From contig CALUHJ010000007.1 in the NCBI GenBank assembly GCA_944320415.1, positions 1 through 64,000 of the forward strand: 64,000 bases of DNA, in the 5' to 3' direction. The first letter of the stretch is position 1, and each line of letters opens with the position of its first letter. Both the position numbers and the translations under genes were made by a program. This document shows, piece by piece, positions 44,273 to 54,073 of this stretch. A model generated the notes under the pieces. The model was not told the DNA's origin and searched no databases. It saw nothing but the letters and a program-made list of their open reading frames with translations. The DNA comes from an uncultured Bacteroidales bacterium. Its GTDB lineage: Bacteria; Bacteroidota; Bacteroidia; Bacteroidales; P3.

Positions 44273-45613
44273 ATGGACATCATTATAGCCGGAGACGGTG
44301 AAGTAGGATTTCATTTGGCGCGTTCCCTGTCCAAGGTGAAACACAACATAACCGTTGTGGATCCTCATTCCGAATTGCTCAACATGCTTCAGGCCGATTC
44401 CGACCTTTTGACCATAGCGGGCAATTCCACATCTTTGGAAACGCTCAAGGAAGCGGGCATATCCTCATGCGATTTGCTCATTGCCGTTTTGCACGAGGAA
44501 AGCATCAATCTTATGACCTGCATTCTCGGCAAGAGACTTGGGGCAAGGCGATGCATAGCAAGGGTATCTTCGATAGAGTATCTGAACGAGGACAACAAGA
44601 ACATGTTTAAGGGATTGGGAGTGGACGAGCTTATATGTCCCGAAAGAATAGCCGCAAAGGAAATAACCAATCTCATAACCCGCAATACGGCTACGGAGAT
44701 ATTCGATTTCAGCAACGGTCTGCTTTGTGTCTACATGATGCGTCTTGATTCCCGTGCGGAGATACTTGGCAAGACCATGGCCGAGGTTGCTATACTTCAT
44801 CCGGATATGGAGGCCAGGGTAATATGCATAATACGCAAGGGAAGGACCATAATACCTTTCGGAGCGGACCAGTATCTGAAGGACGACTTGGTTTATCTTA
44901 TAGCCAAGCCTTCAAGCATAGAAAAGATAAAGGAACTTGGCGGAAAGAAGGATTATGAGATAAAGAACGCGATAATTCTCGGTGGCGGCCGTATAGGCCG
45001 AAGGGCCGCACTGAATCTTCAGAACGACATAAACCTTAAGATAATAGAGAAAAGCAGGGAGCGTTGCTTTGAACTGGTTGACGATTTGAGCAGGACGATG
45101 ATAATAAACGGCAATGGTAACGACATATCCCTGCTGATGGATGAAGGAATAAGGGAAATGGATGCCTTCATAGCCGTTACCGGTTCGACTGAAACCAACA
45201 TACTTTCGTGTCTTCATGCCCACAAGCAGGGCGTTAAGAAAACGATAGCCCTTGTCGAGAATGTCAGTTACATAGACGTGTCTCAGGAAATAGGCATTGA
45301 CACAATCATAAACAAGAAGCTGATAACGGCGAGCTACATAGCACGTTTCACCTTGGCGGCCAACGTCACCTCAAGCAAATGGCTTTCCGGTATAGATGCG
45401 GAAGTGGTGGAGGTATTGGTCAAGGACGGGGCGCCCATTACCAAAAGACAGATCATGCGTCTGGATTTGCCTGAAGGGGTCAGCATAGGGGGCGTGATAA
45501 GAAACAATGTTGCCTATATAGCAAAAGGTAATTTTCAGATACAGCCGGGAGACAAGGTCGTGGCATTTACCATACCGGAATCCGCGAACAAGCTTATGAA
45601 GCTGTTTAACTGA
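44273..45613 (+). CDS. trkA: Potassium-uptake regulatory protein TrkA
   Basis: Cytoplasmic NAD-binding subunit that gates TrkH potassium channels. The 446-residue protein has two tandem RCK halves: IIAGDGEVGFHLARSLS (about 1-130) with a TrkA_C domain (about 140-220), and AIILGGGRIGRRAALNL (about 230-350) with a second TrkA_C domain (about 370-446). The two-half layout is that of TrkA rather than KtrA. It is followed 11 bp later by the first trkH. Confidence 0.93.
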   Translation: MDIIIAGDGEVGFHLARSLSKVKHNITVVDPHSELLNMLQADSDLLTIAGNSTSLETLKEAGISSCDLLIAVLHEESINLMTCILGKRLGARRCIARVSSIEYLNEDNKNMFKGLGVDELICPERIAAKEITNLITRNTATEIFDFSNGLLCVYMMRLDSRAEILGKTMAEVAILHPDMEARVICIIRKGRTIIPFGADQYLKDDLVYLIAKPSSIEKIKELGGKKDYEIKNAIILGGGRIGRRAALNLQNDINLKIIEKSRERCFELVDDLSRTMIINGNGNDISLLMDEGIREMDAFIAVTGSTETNILSCLHAHKQGVKKTIALVENVSYIDVSQEIGIDTIINKKLITASYIARFTLAANVTSSKWLSGIDAEVVEVLVKDGAPITKRQIMRLDLPEGVSIGGVIRNNVAYIAKGNFQIQPGDKVVAFTIPESANKLMKLFN

Positions 45614-45624
45614 GGTTTTGGCCT

Positions 45625-47085
45625 ATGCTTTTGAAGAGGGAGTTCAACAAAAGGATATTCTTTTATGTTTTGGGCATGAGCCAGTTGTTTCTGGCGGTGG
45701 TGTTCATTCTTTCCATGCTTGTCTCTTTCGTTTATGAGGAAGGCAGTTGGCCGCATTTCTTCCTGTCCTTTGCAATAGCTGCTGCGACAGGAGGATTGCT
45801 GGTTTATTTCAACCGTAACTACAATTCCGCCATTTCCAAGAAAGACGGGCGGCTGATAGTTGGTCTTGCATGGGTTGTGATACCTGTGTTCGGATGTCTT
45901 CCCTTTGCGTTGGATACGCAGTATTTCAACCTTACCGACGCATTGTTCGAATCCTATTCCGGGTTTACTACGACCGGAGCTACGACATTGAAGGACGTTG
46001 AGTCGGTTCCCAAGGCGACATTGTTTTACCGCAGTTTCATTCAGTGGGTGGGAGGACTTGGTTTTTCCGTTTTCATAATAATGTTTGTAAGAAACTTCCG
46101 CAATGGGGCAAACAACCTTTTCAATGCAGAGTTCAACTCGATTGAAAAAGAGAAGGATTCGCCTCATATAGACAGTACGGTATTCAGGTTGTTTATAGTC
46201 TATTCGTGTATGACCGTTGCCTGTTTCATACTGTTGTTGTTTGGAAATATGACACCATTCGAGGCTTTGTGCCATTCTCTTACGACAATACCGACAGGCG
46301 GTTTTTCGGTTGCAAATCGCAATATGGCGCAGTATGACACTTATTCTCAAATTGTGGTAATGTTCTTCATGTTTCTGGCCGGCATGAGCTATTTCCTGCT
46401 TTTTTATCTATTGCACGGGAAATGGAAGAAGTTCATTAAGGATGAACAGTTGCGCATGTACATGTTCATCATTTTCTTTTTTTCGTTGGGCTTTGTGTTT
46501 TATTTCGTATACAGTTTGAATTATACGTTCTCCGATGCGTTAAGAACTGCCTTGTTTTATGTTGTGTCAGTTGTTTCCAGTTGCGGGTTTGACCTTAAAG
46601 TACAGGATATGGGTATGTTTTCCACTTCTGCGCTTATATTGCTTATGTTCATCGGAGGCTGTTCAGCTTCCTCAAGCACGGGGCTTAAAATTGGAAGGGT
46701 TATCGTTCTTTTGAAATACATACCTGTTTCAATCAAAAGGCTTTTCCACCCTCGTGCCATAATACCGGTCAGATACAACGGCAAACCTTTGAGGGATGAA
46801 AACATAAGTCTTATATTCGGATTTTTCTTCTTGTTTCTGACCTGTTTTATTCTCGGAGCGTTTGCATTGTCGGTTGCGGGTAATGAATTCATGCATTCAT
46901 TGGCGTTGTCAGCTGCAAATATAAGTAATGTGGGCCCCATAATGGGTAATTTGTCTGAAGGATTCTCCTATGCGGATTTGAATATGACATCCAAATACAT
47001 ACTTATTGTTTTGATGATGATAGGAAGGTTGGAGATATATGCTTTCTTTGCTATATTTTCATACAGTGTCTGGAGCCGGAATTAA
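45625..47085 (+). CDS. trkH: TrkH-type potassium channel subunit, first copy
   Basis: A 486-residue membrane protein of the TrkH/KtrB superfamily with four pore-loop repeats: GFTTTGAT, TIPTGGFS, SSCGFD and ISNVGP. The third loop has SCG where the second TrkH has STG. The residue pattern of the gating segment (IGGCSASSSTGLKIGR) also differs from the second copy. It follows trkA and precedes the second trkH by four bases. Potassium uptake is the expected role, with different ion affinity or regulation possible. Confidence 0.88.
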   Translation: MLLKREFNKRIFFYVLGMSQLFLAVVFILSMLVSFVYEEGSWPHFFLSFAIAAATGGLLVYFNRNYNSAISKKDGRLIVGLAWVVIPVFGCLPFALDTQYFNLTDALFESYSGFTTTGATTLKDVESVPKATLFYRSFIQWVGGLGFSVFIIMFVRNFRNGANNLFNAEFNSIEKEKDSPHIDSTVFRLFIVYSCMTVACFILLLFGNMTPFEALCHSLTTIPTGGFSVANRNMAQYDTYSQIVVMFFMFLAGMSYFLLFYLLHGKWKKFIKDEQLRMYMFIIFFFSLGFVFYFVYSLNYTFSDALRTALFYVVSVVSSCGFDLKVQDMGMFSTSALILLMFIGGCSASSSTGLKIGRVIVLLKYIPVSIKRLFHPRAIIPVRYNGKPLRDENISLIFGFFFLFLTCFILGAFALSVAGNEFMHSLALSAANISNVGPIMGNLSEGFSYADLNMTSKYILIVLMMIGRLEIYAFFAIFSYSVWSRN

Positions 47086-47089
47086 ATAG

Positions 47090-48556
47090 ATGGATGATAT
47101 GACTTTGATTGTAAAACATCAGATTATAACTGTTCTAAGGGTTATAGGTTTGCTGCTTATACTGGAAGGGTGTTTCATGTCTCTTTCTCTTATTCCTTCT
47201 CTTGTTTACGGGCAAAACGATTTTTTCCCTTTGCTGTTATCTACGTTGATAACTGTCGCTGCCGGTTTGATTTGTCGTCTTCCGAAAATAAGAAAAGAAA
47301 TCGATATAGACAGACGCATGGGTATATTCATTGTTGCTGTCATATGGATAGTGATGACCTTTTTTGGAGCCATGCCTTATGTATTCGGTGGGTATATACC
47401 CAATGTTGTCGATGCCATATTTGAGACAGTATCAGGTTTTACCACAACTGGTGCTACGATAGTTGCTGATGTGGAAGCCTTGCCAAAAGGTATATTGTTC
47501 TGGCGCAGTCTTACCCATTGGATAGGTGGTGTGGGTATAGTCGTCATAGTCATTTCGTTCATTCCTTTTCTGGGAGGTGGTGGTATGGCTTTGTTTTCAG
47601 CCGAGAGTGCAGGACCGAGCAAGACAAAGATAAGCCCTCATATCCGTACGACAGGCAAGATAATCTGTTCAATTTATGCAGGATTGACAGTTGTATGCAC
47701 AATGGTTTATTTTATTTGCGGCATGGATTTCTTTGATGCGCTCTGTCACGCTTTTTCCACTCTTGCATCAGGCGGATTTTCAACTAAAAACATGTCTGCA
47801 GCCGCATTCAGTCCATTATTGCAGTATATGATGATTCTTTTCATGATTCCGGCTGGAACAAATTTCATCCTTATATATTATTGTGTAAAGGGTGATTTGT
47901 CGAAAATAAGAAAAAGTGAAGAGTTTAAGGTCTATATGCTTATTATTCTTTTTGCTACAATTCTAATATTCGGATGGACATATACGGATGCCCAGGGAAT
48001 TGTTGTCAGTTTGCGACATGCCTTGTTTCAGACGGTAAGTTTTCTGACAAGTACGGGTTTTGTTTCCGTGGATTATTCAAAATGGGCCGTACCTGCGATA
48101 TGGATACTTATTCTTTTGATGATTTCAGGTGCTATGAGTGGTTCCACAACAGGAGGATTGAAGATAGTAAGGGTTATATTGTTGTACAAGAATGCCAGGA
48201 AAATGATTAAGCAAGGTGTTCATTCAAATGCGTTTTTACCCATAAAGCTTGATTCAAAAGTTGTGCATGATACGGTAATTAATAATGTCATGGGCATGTT
48301 TTTGATGTGGATATTGTTGATGCTTGTTATCATTTTCTTTCTGATATATTTCGGAATGGACATGGAGGAGGCAATAGGAGCGACACTTACCTGCTCATCC
48401 AATATGGGACCAGCACTTGGAGATTATGGAGGCTTTGGAACATTTGCCCCGATAAACGATGCATGCAAGATGTTGCTTTCAATCGCCATGTACCTTGGAC
48501 GTTTGGAAATAGTCACGGTGCTTGTCCTGTTCATGCCGTCTTTTTGGAGAAAATGA
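47090..48556 (+). CDS. trkH: TrkH-type potassium channel subunit, second copy
   Basis: A 488-residue paralogue of the preceding gene, clearly diverged from it, with pore loops GFTTTGAT, TLASGGFS, TSTGFV and SSNMGP, and the intramembrane loop GAMSGSTTGGLKI, which is closer to canonical TrkH. The two channel genes share one trkA, an arrangement that could allow two homodimers or a mixed dimer. It ends 103 bp before the TPM gene, which has its own promoter. Confidence 0.9.
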   Translation: MDDMTLIVKHQIITVLRVIGLLLILEGCFMSLSLIPSLVYGQNDFFPLLLSTLITVAAGLICRLPKIRKEIDIDRRMGIFIVAVIWIVMTFFGAMPYVFGGYIPNVVDAIFETVSGFTTTGATIVADVEALPKGILFWRSLTHWIGGVGIVVIVISFIPFLGGGGMALFSAESAGPSKTKISPHIRTTGKIICSIYAGLTVVCTMVYFICGMDFFDALCHAFSTLASGGFSTKNMSAAAFSPLLQYMMILFMIPAGTNFILIYYCVKGDLSKIRKSEEFKVYMLIILFATILIFGWTYTDAQGIVVSLRHALFQTVSFLTSTGFVSVDYSKWAVPAIWILILLMISGAMSGSTTGGLKIVRVILLYKNARKMIKQGVHSNAFLPIKLDSKVVHDTVINNVMGMFLMWILLMLVIIFFLIYFGMDMEEAIGATLTCSSNMGPALGDYGGFGTFAPINDACKMLLSIAMYLGRLEIVTVLVLFMPSFWRK

Positions 48557-48605
48557 AACGGAAAAAAGGTTTTGTCTTGTTACTGTTTTCATAAATAGTT
48601 TCGGC

Positions 48606-48639
48606 TTTGTGTTTGGACGTAAAAAAAATATTACCTTTG
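48606..48639 (+). promoter_or_regulatory. Promoter of the TPM-lemA-parC region
   Basis: TTTG (48606-48609), 22 bases, TACCTTTG (48632-48639); a second TTTG at 48612 gives a 16-base spacer. The -7 box ends 20 bases before the ATG. Confidence 0.55.
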
Positions 48640-48659
48640 CAGGGTAGTATATTTTTGAG

Positions 48660-49925
48660 ATGGTTTTAAAGACAGTAAGGATAGTAAAACATATTTTTTT
48701 CTTGTTTTTTAGTCTGGCGTTGTTTTTCCCGTTGTATCCGGACGGTTTGAAGGCGGAAGAATTTTCGGCAAAAGACATAAAGGATCCTAAAACGATATGT
48801 CCGGAATGTTATGTGTCGAATGGTGACGGTATATTGAGTGATGATTGTGTCCGCAGGGTAAATGAAAGAATAGAATCTTTGAATAGGAAAACGGGAGTAC
48901 AGATAGCTGTTGTTGCTGTAAAAGGTAACGAGACTACCTCGGCAAGAGAACTGTCCATGGATTTATTTGATTTGTGGAAGGTTGGGCAAGAAGGAAAAGA
49001 TAACGGTATAATCATTTTGTTGACTTTGAAATCGAGGGAGATTTTCATAAGGACGGGTTATGGCATTGAGGGTATAATAACCGATGCTGTGGCTGCAAGG
49101 ACAGTCAACAGTTTGATGGCTCCGCGTTTCAGGCAGGGCAAATGGGACGAAGGCATGTATGCCGGAGTGAATGCTGTTTGCGATATGATCGAAAAGCAGT
49201 ATGTCGGAGAGGAATCGGGTTTAAAAAAAGACGTGAACTATATGCCTTATGTGTATGTTTATCTTGTGGCCTGTCTTTTCATGCTTTGCTTTGCGGTATT
49301 TGACATAAACAGAAAGCACAAGCACATTGACAACAACTTTAAACTCGAAAAGATAAAGGCTGTAAGGCAGGCTGCATATTCATGGACGATAGTGGGTGTA
49401 TTGTTCTTGCCCATGCTTCCGTTTTTGATGGTATGGATTTACGGCATACTCATTCCGAGGATAAGGAAATCGAAGGTCAGATGTTCGTGTTCTGCAAACA
49501 TGAGGTTGCTTTCCGAAAAGGAGGAAGACGCATACTTGAGCGAAAAAGCCCAGATAGAGGAAAATGTGGGCAGCAGGAATTATGATGTATGGTTATGTGA
49601 CGATTGCGGCAACATTGTCGTATATCCTTATGATAAGACTTTCACCCAATATGAGGAATGTCCCAATTGTCATGCCAAGACCTACGGCAAGACCGGTGAA
49701 AGGATAATATTGAATGCCACGGCTACAAGAAACGGTATTTTGAGAAAGACTTATTTTTGTCAACACTGCGGACATAGTGCTTACAGAGACAGTACGATTC
49801 CGCGAAATGATACGGTATTTTTGGTTGCCGGCGGAATGCGCGGTCATTCGGGGGGAGGCTTTTCGTCCGGTGGCGGATGGGGAGGCGGTTTTTCCGGCGG
49901 AGGCGGCGGAGGCGGCAGTTTTTAA
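48660..49925 (+). CDS. TPM-domain protein with zinc ribbons
   Basis: A 421-residue protein: signal-like hydrophobic N-terminus (about 10-32), TPM domain (about 50-185, with IRTGYGIEGIITDAVAAR), two membrane helices (about 200-275), a cytoplasmic or periplasmic region with four cysteine pairs (CSCSA, CDDCG, CPNCHAK, CQHCGHS) typical of zinc ribbons, and a glycine/serine tail (GGGWGGGFSGGGGGGGSF). TPM proteins are linked to membrane stress and photosystem repair in other bacteria; the role here is unknown. It is coupled with lemA, as often seen. Confidence 0.85.
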   Translation: MVLKTVRIVKHIFFLFFSLALFFPLYPDGLKAEEFSAKDIKDPKTICPECYVSNGDGILSDDCVRRVNERIESLNRKTGVQIAVVAVKGNETTSARELSMDLFDLWKVGQEGKDNGIIILLTLKSREIFIRTGYGIEGIITDAVAARTVNSLMAPRFRQGKWDEGMYAGVNAVCDMIEKQYVGEESGLKKDVNYMPYVYVYLVACLFMLCFAVFDINRKHKHIDNNFKLEKIKAVRQAAYSWTIVGVLFLPMLPFLMVWIYGILIPRIRKSKVRCSCSANMRLLSEKEEDAYLSEKAQIEENVGSRNYDVWLCDDCGNIVVYPYDKTFTQYEECPNCHAKTYGKTGERIILNATATRNGILRKTYFCQHCGHSAYRDSTIPRNDTVFLVAGGMRGHSGGGFSSGGGWGGGFSGGGGGGGSF

Positions 49926-49969
49926 AGTGAAAAACAAGACAGTAAAATATTAAATACAAGAATAGAATC

Positions 49970-50560
49970 ATGAACAAGAAAATTATTCCCGTTGTTGTCA
50001 TAGTTGCGATAGTCGTGATATTGGCAGGATGGATTGCAACATCGTACAATTCCATGGTTTCCAAGGATGAGAACTGCTCTAAACAGTGGTCCAAGGTGGA
50101 AAGCCAATATCAAAGACGTATGGATCTTATTCCGAATCTGGTAAGTACGGTCAAGGGTTATGCTTCACATGAAGAAGCGACGCTGCTTAAGGTAATAGAG
50201 GCTAGAAACAATGCAACACAAGTGAAGATTGACGCGAACAACATGTCGGAAGCTCAAATGGAACAGTTTCAGGCAAGTCAGGATGCCCTTACGTCCGCAT
50301 TGAGAGGTTTGAATGTGGTCATTGAACGTTATCCTGATTTGAAAGCGAATCAGAACTTTTTGGAATTGCAAAGCCAGTTGGAGGGTACGGAAAACAGAAT
50401 AGCGGTAGAAAGACAGCGTTATGCCGACATGGTCAAAGAATTCAATACAAAAATCAGAAGATTTCCTTCAAACATAGTAGCCTCTCTTTTCGGCTTTGAG
50501 AAAAAACCTTATTTTGAAGCTCTCTCCGGAGCTGAAAATGCCCCTAAGGTTGAGTTTTAA
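49970..50560 (+). CDS. lemA: LemA family protein
   Basis: A 196-residue protein with an N-terminal membrane segment (about 5-24) and the LemA helical bundle (NSMVSKDENCSKQWSKVESQ, YQRRMDLIPNLVSTVKGYA, NTKIRRFPSNIVASLFGF). It often accompanies TPM proteins and may help membrane-protein turnover. It begins 44 bases after the TPM gene. Function in this organism unknown. Confidence 0.92.
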   Translation: MNKKIIPVVVIVAIVVILAGWIATSYNSMVSKDENCSKQWSKVESQYQRRMDLIPNLVSTVKGYASHEEATLLKVIEARNNATQVKIDANNMSEAQMEQFQASQDALTSALRGLNVVIERYPDLKANQNFLELQSQLEGTENRIAVERQRYADMVKEFNTKIRRFPSNIVASLFGFEKKPYFEALSGAENAPKVEF

Positions 50561-50574
50561 CATTATACAGGCAG

Positions 50575-53115
50575 ATGGAAGAAAACCAAAACAATACACC
50601 ATCCCAATATACAGGCAAGACCACTTCCATAAGAGGCATGTTTCAGGACTGGTTTTTGGATTATGCCTCCTATGTCATATTGGAGAGGGCTGTACCTCAC
50701 ATAAACGACGGACTGAAACCCGTTCAAAGGAGAATACTCCATTCCATGAAAGAACTCGATGACGGTCGGTACAACAAGGTGGCCAACATAGTGGGCAACA
50801 CCATGAAATACCATCCCCACGGCGATGCTTCAATAGCGGGGGCATTGGTTACCATGGGACAGAAGGACCTTTTGATAGACTGTCAGGGAAACTGGGGCAA
50901 TATACTTACTGGAGACAGTGCGGCAGCACCGCGTTACATAGAAGCAAGACTTTCTAAGTTCGCTTTGGAGGTCGTATTCAATCCCAAAACCACAACATGG
51001 CATCCGTCCTATGACGGACGTAATGAAGAACCTGATACATTGCCGGTGAAGTTTCCTCTTTTGCTTGCACAGGGAGCAGAAGGCATAGCGGTGGGTCTTG
51101 CGTGCAAGATATTGCCTCACAACTTCAACGAACTGATAGATGCATCCATAGCAATATTGCATGGAGAGGATTTCAGCATTTACCCAGATTTTCCTACTGC
51201 GGGACTGATTGACGTGTCCAAATACAATGATGGTCTGCAGGGAGGAAGAGTCAGGGTCAGGGCAAGGATAAAACAGTTGGACGCAAAGACGATAGTCATA
51301 ACGGAGATACCTTTTACAACCACTGCGGACTCGCTCATAGACTCCATAGTCAAAGCCTGCGAGAAGAATCAGCTGAAAATAAAAAAGATAGACAACAATA
51401 CGGCTCAGGATGTGGAGATACGTCTGAGTCTTCCGGCAGATACCTCTCCCGACCAGACGATAGACGCTCTTTATGCCTTTACGGACTGCGAGATAAGCCT
51501 TTCTCCCAATTCATGTGTCATAGAAAACGAGAAACCCCGTTTTGCATCGGTATCGGACATTTTGAGAGCATCCACACAAAACACGGTCAACCTGCTCAAA
51601 CGCGAGCTTGAAATAAAACTTGGTGAACTTAACGAAAAAGGTTTCTGGATTTCGCTTGAGAAAATCTTCATCAAGGAAGGTGTCTACAAGCTTATGGAAA
51701 AATGTACGAGCGACGAACAGATAGACAATACCATAACGGAAGGCTTGAAACCTTTTGTCGCCAATTTGATAAGGGAAGTCACCATTGAGGATGTGCACAG
51801 GTTGAGAAAGATTCCCATAGACAGGATTTCCAAATACAACAGTGACAAGGCGGATGACAATCTGAAGGCAATAAAAGACGAGATAAAAGCTGTAAGATAC
51901 GATTTGGACCATCTTACGGACTATGCCGTGGCATATTTTGAAAGAATAAAGGCCAAGTACGGAAGAGAAAGGAAAACCGAAATAAGGAATTTTGACTATA
52001 TAGAGGACAGTTCGGTAGCCATAGCCAACGAAAAACTTTACTGCAACTACAATGAAGGCTTTGTTGGTTACAAACTGAAGAATGACAGCTATATATGTGA
52101 CTGTTCATCCATGGATGACGTCATAGCAATAAGAAAAGACGGAACATTTGTCGTCAAGAAGGTTCAGGAAAAGGAATATCTGGGCAAAAAACTCATACAC
52201 GTAGGCGTTTATCACAAAAATGACGAAAGGACAACCTACAACATGGTTTATCAGGACGGTGCCTTCGGTAAATTCTATGTGAAAAGGTTCAATATAACTG
52301 GCGTTATAAGAGGCAAGGAATACAGTCTTACAAAAGGCTCCAAAGGAAGCAGGATAGTGTATCTTAGCGTAAATCCCAATGGAGAGGCGGAAAGGATAAA
52401 GGTAAACTTGAAACCTGCTCCGCGAATGAGATTGAACTACATAGAATACGATTTTGCAGAACTTGCAATAAAGTCCAAGAGTGCCCAGGGCAACATCCTT
52501 ACACCGAGAGTCGTAACGACAATAAGCAAGAAAAGCGAAGGAATATCCACTCTCAGTGCAAGAAAGATATGGTTCGACCAGTCAATAAGACGCTTGAACG
52601 ATGACGGACGGGGATTGTTTCTCGGAGAGTTCTCGGGTGATGACAGAATTCTTACCATTTATGCTTCGGGTCATTACAGGCTTACAAATTATGATCTGTC
52701 CAACCATTTCGATGACGACCTTATTGTAATAGAGAAATTCAATTCCGAAAAGCCGGTTTCTCTTTTTTATCTCGAGGCGGAAAGCAAATGCGTTTACTTC
52801 AAGCGGTTTTTGATAGAACAGAGCAACAAGAAGATAAATATCCTCGAAGAACAGAAAGACTCGAAACTGATATGTGTTTCGACGGATTGGAGACCCGTTG
52901 CGGAGATAGACGGCAAGGAAGCGGTTATAGAGGATTTGAGTGATATCAAGAAATACAGGGCAAAGGGCAAAAAAATATCAAAGGACGATAAGTGCGATGT
53001 GAAATTCACAACACCCTTGCCTTATGAGGAAAAAACAGAGGACAATACGGTGACGGACGATGACGGAAACGATGAATTAAACGACAAGGACGGAATACAG
53101 GCCTCCTTGTTCTAA
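50575..53115 (+). CDS. parC: DNA topoisomerase IV subunit A
   Basis: Decatenates daughter chromosomes. The 846-residue type II topoisomerase A subunit has the winged-helix region with HPHGD (80-84), the active-site Tyr121 in AAPRYIEARLS, then tower and coiled coil, and a C-terminal beta-pinwheel (about 510-790). No GyrA box (QRRGGKG) was seen, which favours ParC over GyrA. The partner parE is not in the window. It begins 14 bases after lemA and is followed by an unknown secreted-protein gene. Confidence 0.9.
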   Translation: MEENQNNTPSQYTGKTTSIRGMFQDWFLDYASYVILERAVPHINDGLKPVQRRILHSMKELDDGRYNKVANIVGNTMKYHPHGDASIAGALVTMGQKDLLIDCQGNWGNILTGDSAAAPRYIEARLSKFALEVVFNPKTTTWHPSYDGRNEEPDTLPVKFPLLLAQGAEGIAVGLACKILPHNFNELIDASIAILHGEDFSIYPDFPTAGLIDVSKYNDGLQGGRVRVRARIKQLDAKTIVITEIPFTTTADSLIDSIVKACEKNQLKIKKIDNNTAQDVEIRLSLPADTSPDQTIDALYAFTDCEISLSPNSCVIENEKPRFASVSDILRASTQNTVNLLKRELEIKLGELNEKGFWISLEKIFIKEGVYKLMEKCTSDEQIDNTITEGLKPFVANLIREVTIEDVHRLRKIPIDRISKYNSDKADDNLKAIKDEIKAVRYDLDHLTDYAVAYFERIKAKYGRERKTEIRNFDYIEDSSVAIANEKLYCNYNEGFVGYKLKNDSYICDCSSMDDVIAIRKDGTFVVKKVQEKEYLGKKLIHVGVYHKNDERTTYNMVYQDGAFGKFYVKRFNITGVIRGKEYSLTKGSKGSRIVYLSVNPNGEAERIKVNLKPAPRMRLNYIEYDFAELAIKSKSAQGNILTPRVVTTISKKSEGISTLSARKIWFDQSIRRLNDDGRGLFLGEFSGDDRILTIYASGHYRLTNYDLSNHFDDDLIVIEKFNSEKPVSLFYLEAESKCVYFKRFLIEQSNKKINILEEQKDSKLICVSTDWRPVAEIDGKEAVIEDLSDIKKYRAKGKKISKDDKCDVKFTTPLPYEEKTEDNTVTDDDGNDELNDKDGIQASLF

Positions 53116-53129
53116 AAAAGTACGGTGAT

Positions 53130-53960
53130 ATGAATAATAGATTTTTTTTGATTACGGTTCTTGTCCTTGCAGTGTTTGGTTTTTCAAATCTTAAGGCACA
53201 GCAGGCGGCACGACAGTTCAAGTTGAACCAGAGAGACAGCGCGTCAAGAGATGTTGTTTATTTCTGTTGTACAGACCGATTGATTCTGACAAATGACAAC
53301 ATAAATCGAATGAATCTCGATTTGGTCGACAGTGCGACGGGAAATGAATTGATTAAAAAGTACACGGATATTGTAGACAAGGTCAATGACAGCATTATAT
53401 TGTCGACATTCAGGAACGGATTGCTGTCCAAATTGCGTTTATACGGCTTTGAGGTTGTGGAAGTGAAAAAGGAGGATATGCCGAAACAGTTCGACATAAG
53501 ACATCACACCGTTGAGGTTGCGCAACTGGAGCTTGAGGAATATTCTTTTGTCGACAGCGTAAGCACGATGCAGGGAGAGCATCGTGCGATGCAGAAGATG
53601 CTCAACGGCATAAGGCTGAACGCCTGGATAGTATACAACGGAGAGGACACCAATTCCATGCAGACGTTTTTTTGTGACGAACAGATGACGGATGAATTCC
53701 ACGGTTTTGTCGAAAAGGAATCAGATAAGTATTATGCGAATTACACCCTGACCAGGATAAATCCAAATGATGCCTATATCCTTTCCGACTATACGGCAAA
53801 GGTTTGCGCAAGATATTTCTTCAATTTTCTGATAAACCGTTATGTATGGTTCCAGACAGGGGGGCAGGACAAGAACTATTACGGCATAAATGAAGATAAC
53901 GAACTGATGTATGACTCTTCGCCTTTTGACAATTTCGACATAATAACGCAGGAGGATTAA
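53130..53960 (+). CDS. Conserved secreted protein, function unknown
   Basis: A 276-residue protein with a signal peptide (about 1-23) and no recognised family. Features: a CCTDRL motif near residue 50, ELEEYSFVDSVSTMQGEHRA (about 133-152), many acidic and aromatic residues, and a C-terminal DNFDIITQED. The even spread of charged and hydrophobic residues suggests one soluble domain. It lies 14 bases after parC and may be co-transcribed, but nothing links the two functionally. Confidence 0.78.
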   Translation: MNNRFFLITVLVLAVFGFSNLKAQQAARQFKLNQRDSASRDVVYFCCTDRLILTNDNINRMNLDLVDSATGNELIKKYTDIVDKVNDSIILSTFRNGLLSKLRLYGFEVVEVKKEDMPKQFDIRHHTVEVAQLELEEYSFVDSVSTMQGEHRAMQKMLNGIRLNAWIVYNGEDTNSMQTFFCDEQMTDEFHGFVEKESDKYYANYTLTRINPNDAYILSDYTAKVCARYFFNFLINRYVWFQTGGQDKNYYGINEDNELMYDSSPFDNFDIITQED

Positions 53961-53990
53961 AGAAAACGCTTATAGTTTGAAGTGTTTTGT

Positions 53991-54073
53991 TCAAATCAAA
54001 ATCCGTTTTTTTCTTTTCTGAATTCATTTTTTTCTTTTCAGAAAAGATTTTTGCGAAACTTGATTCCGGAATC
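53991..54073 (-). repeat. A-rich composite intergenic repeat, copy R6
   Basis: Read on the minus strand it shows GGAATCAAGTTTCGCAAAAA, CTTTTCTGAAAAG, and two 21-nt units of core AATTCAGAAAAGAAAAAAA, then CGGATTTTGATTTG. It ends directly at the start codon of trmH, the left module abutting the ATG. Confidence 0.8.

Noticed and set aside
45941..45954. A TTCGAATCC motif resembling a tRNA T-arm
   Set aside because: It lies inside the first trkH reading frame and no acceptor, D-arm or anticodon arm surrounds it; no tRNA was found anywhere in the window.
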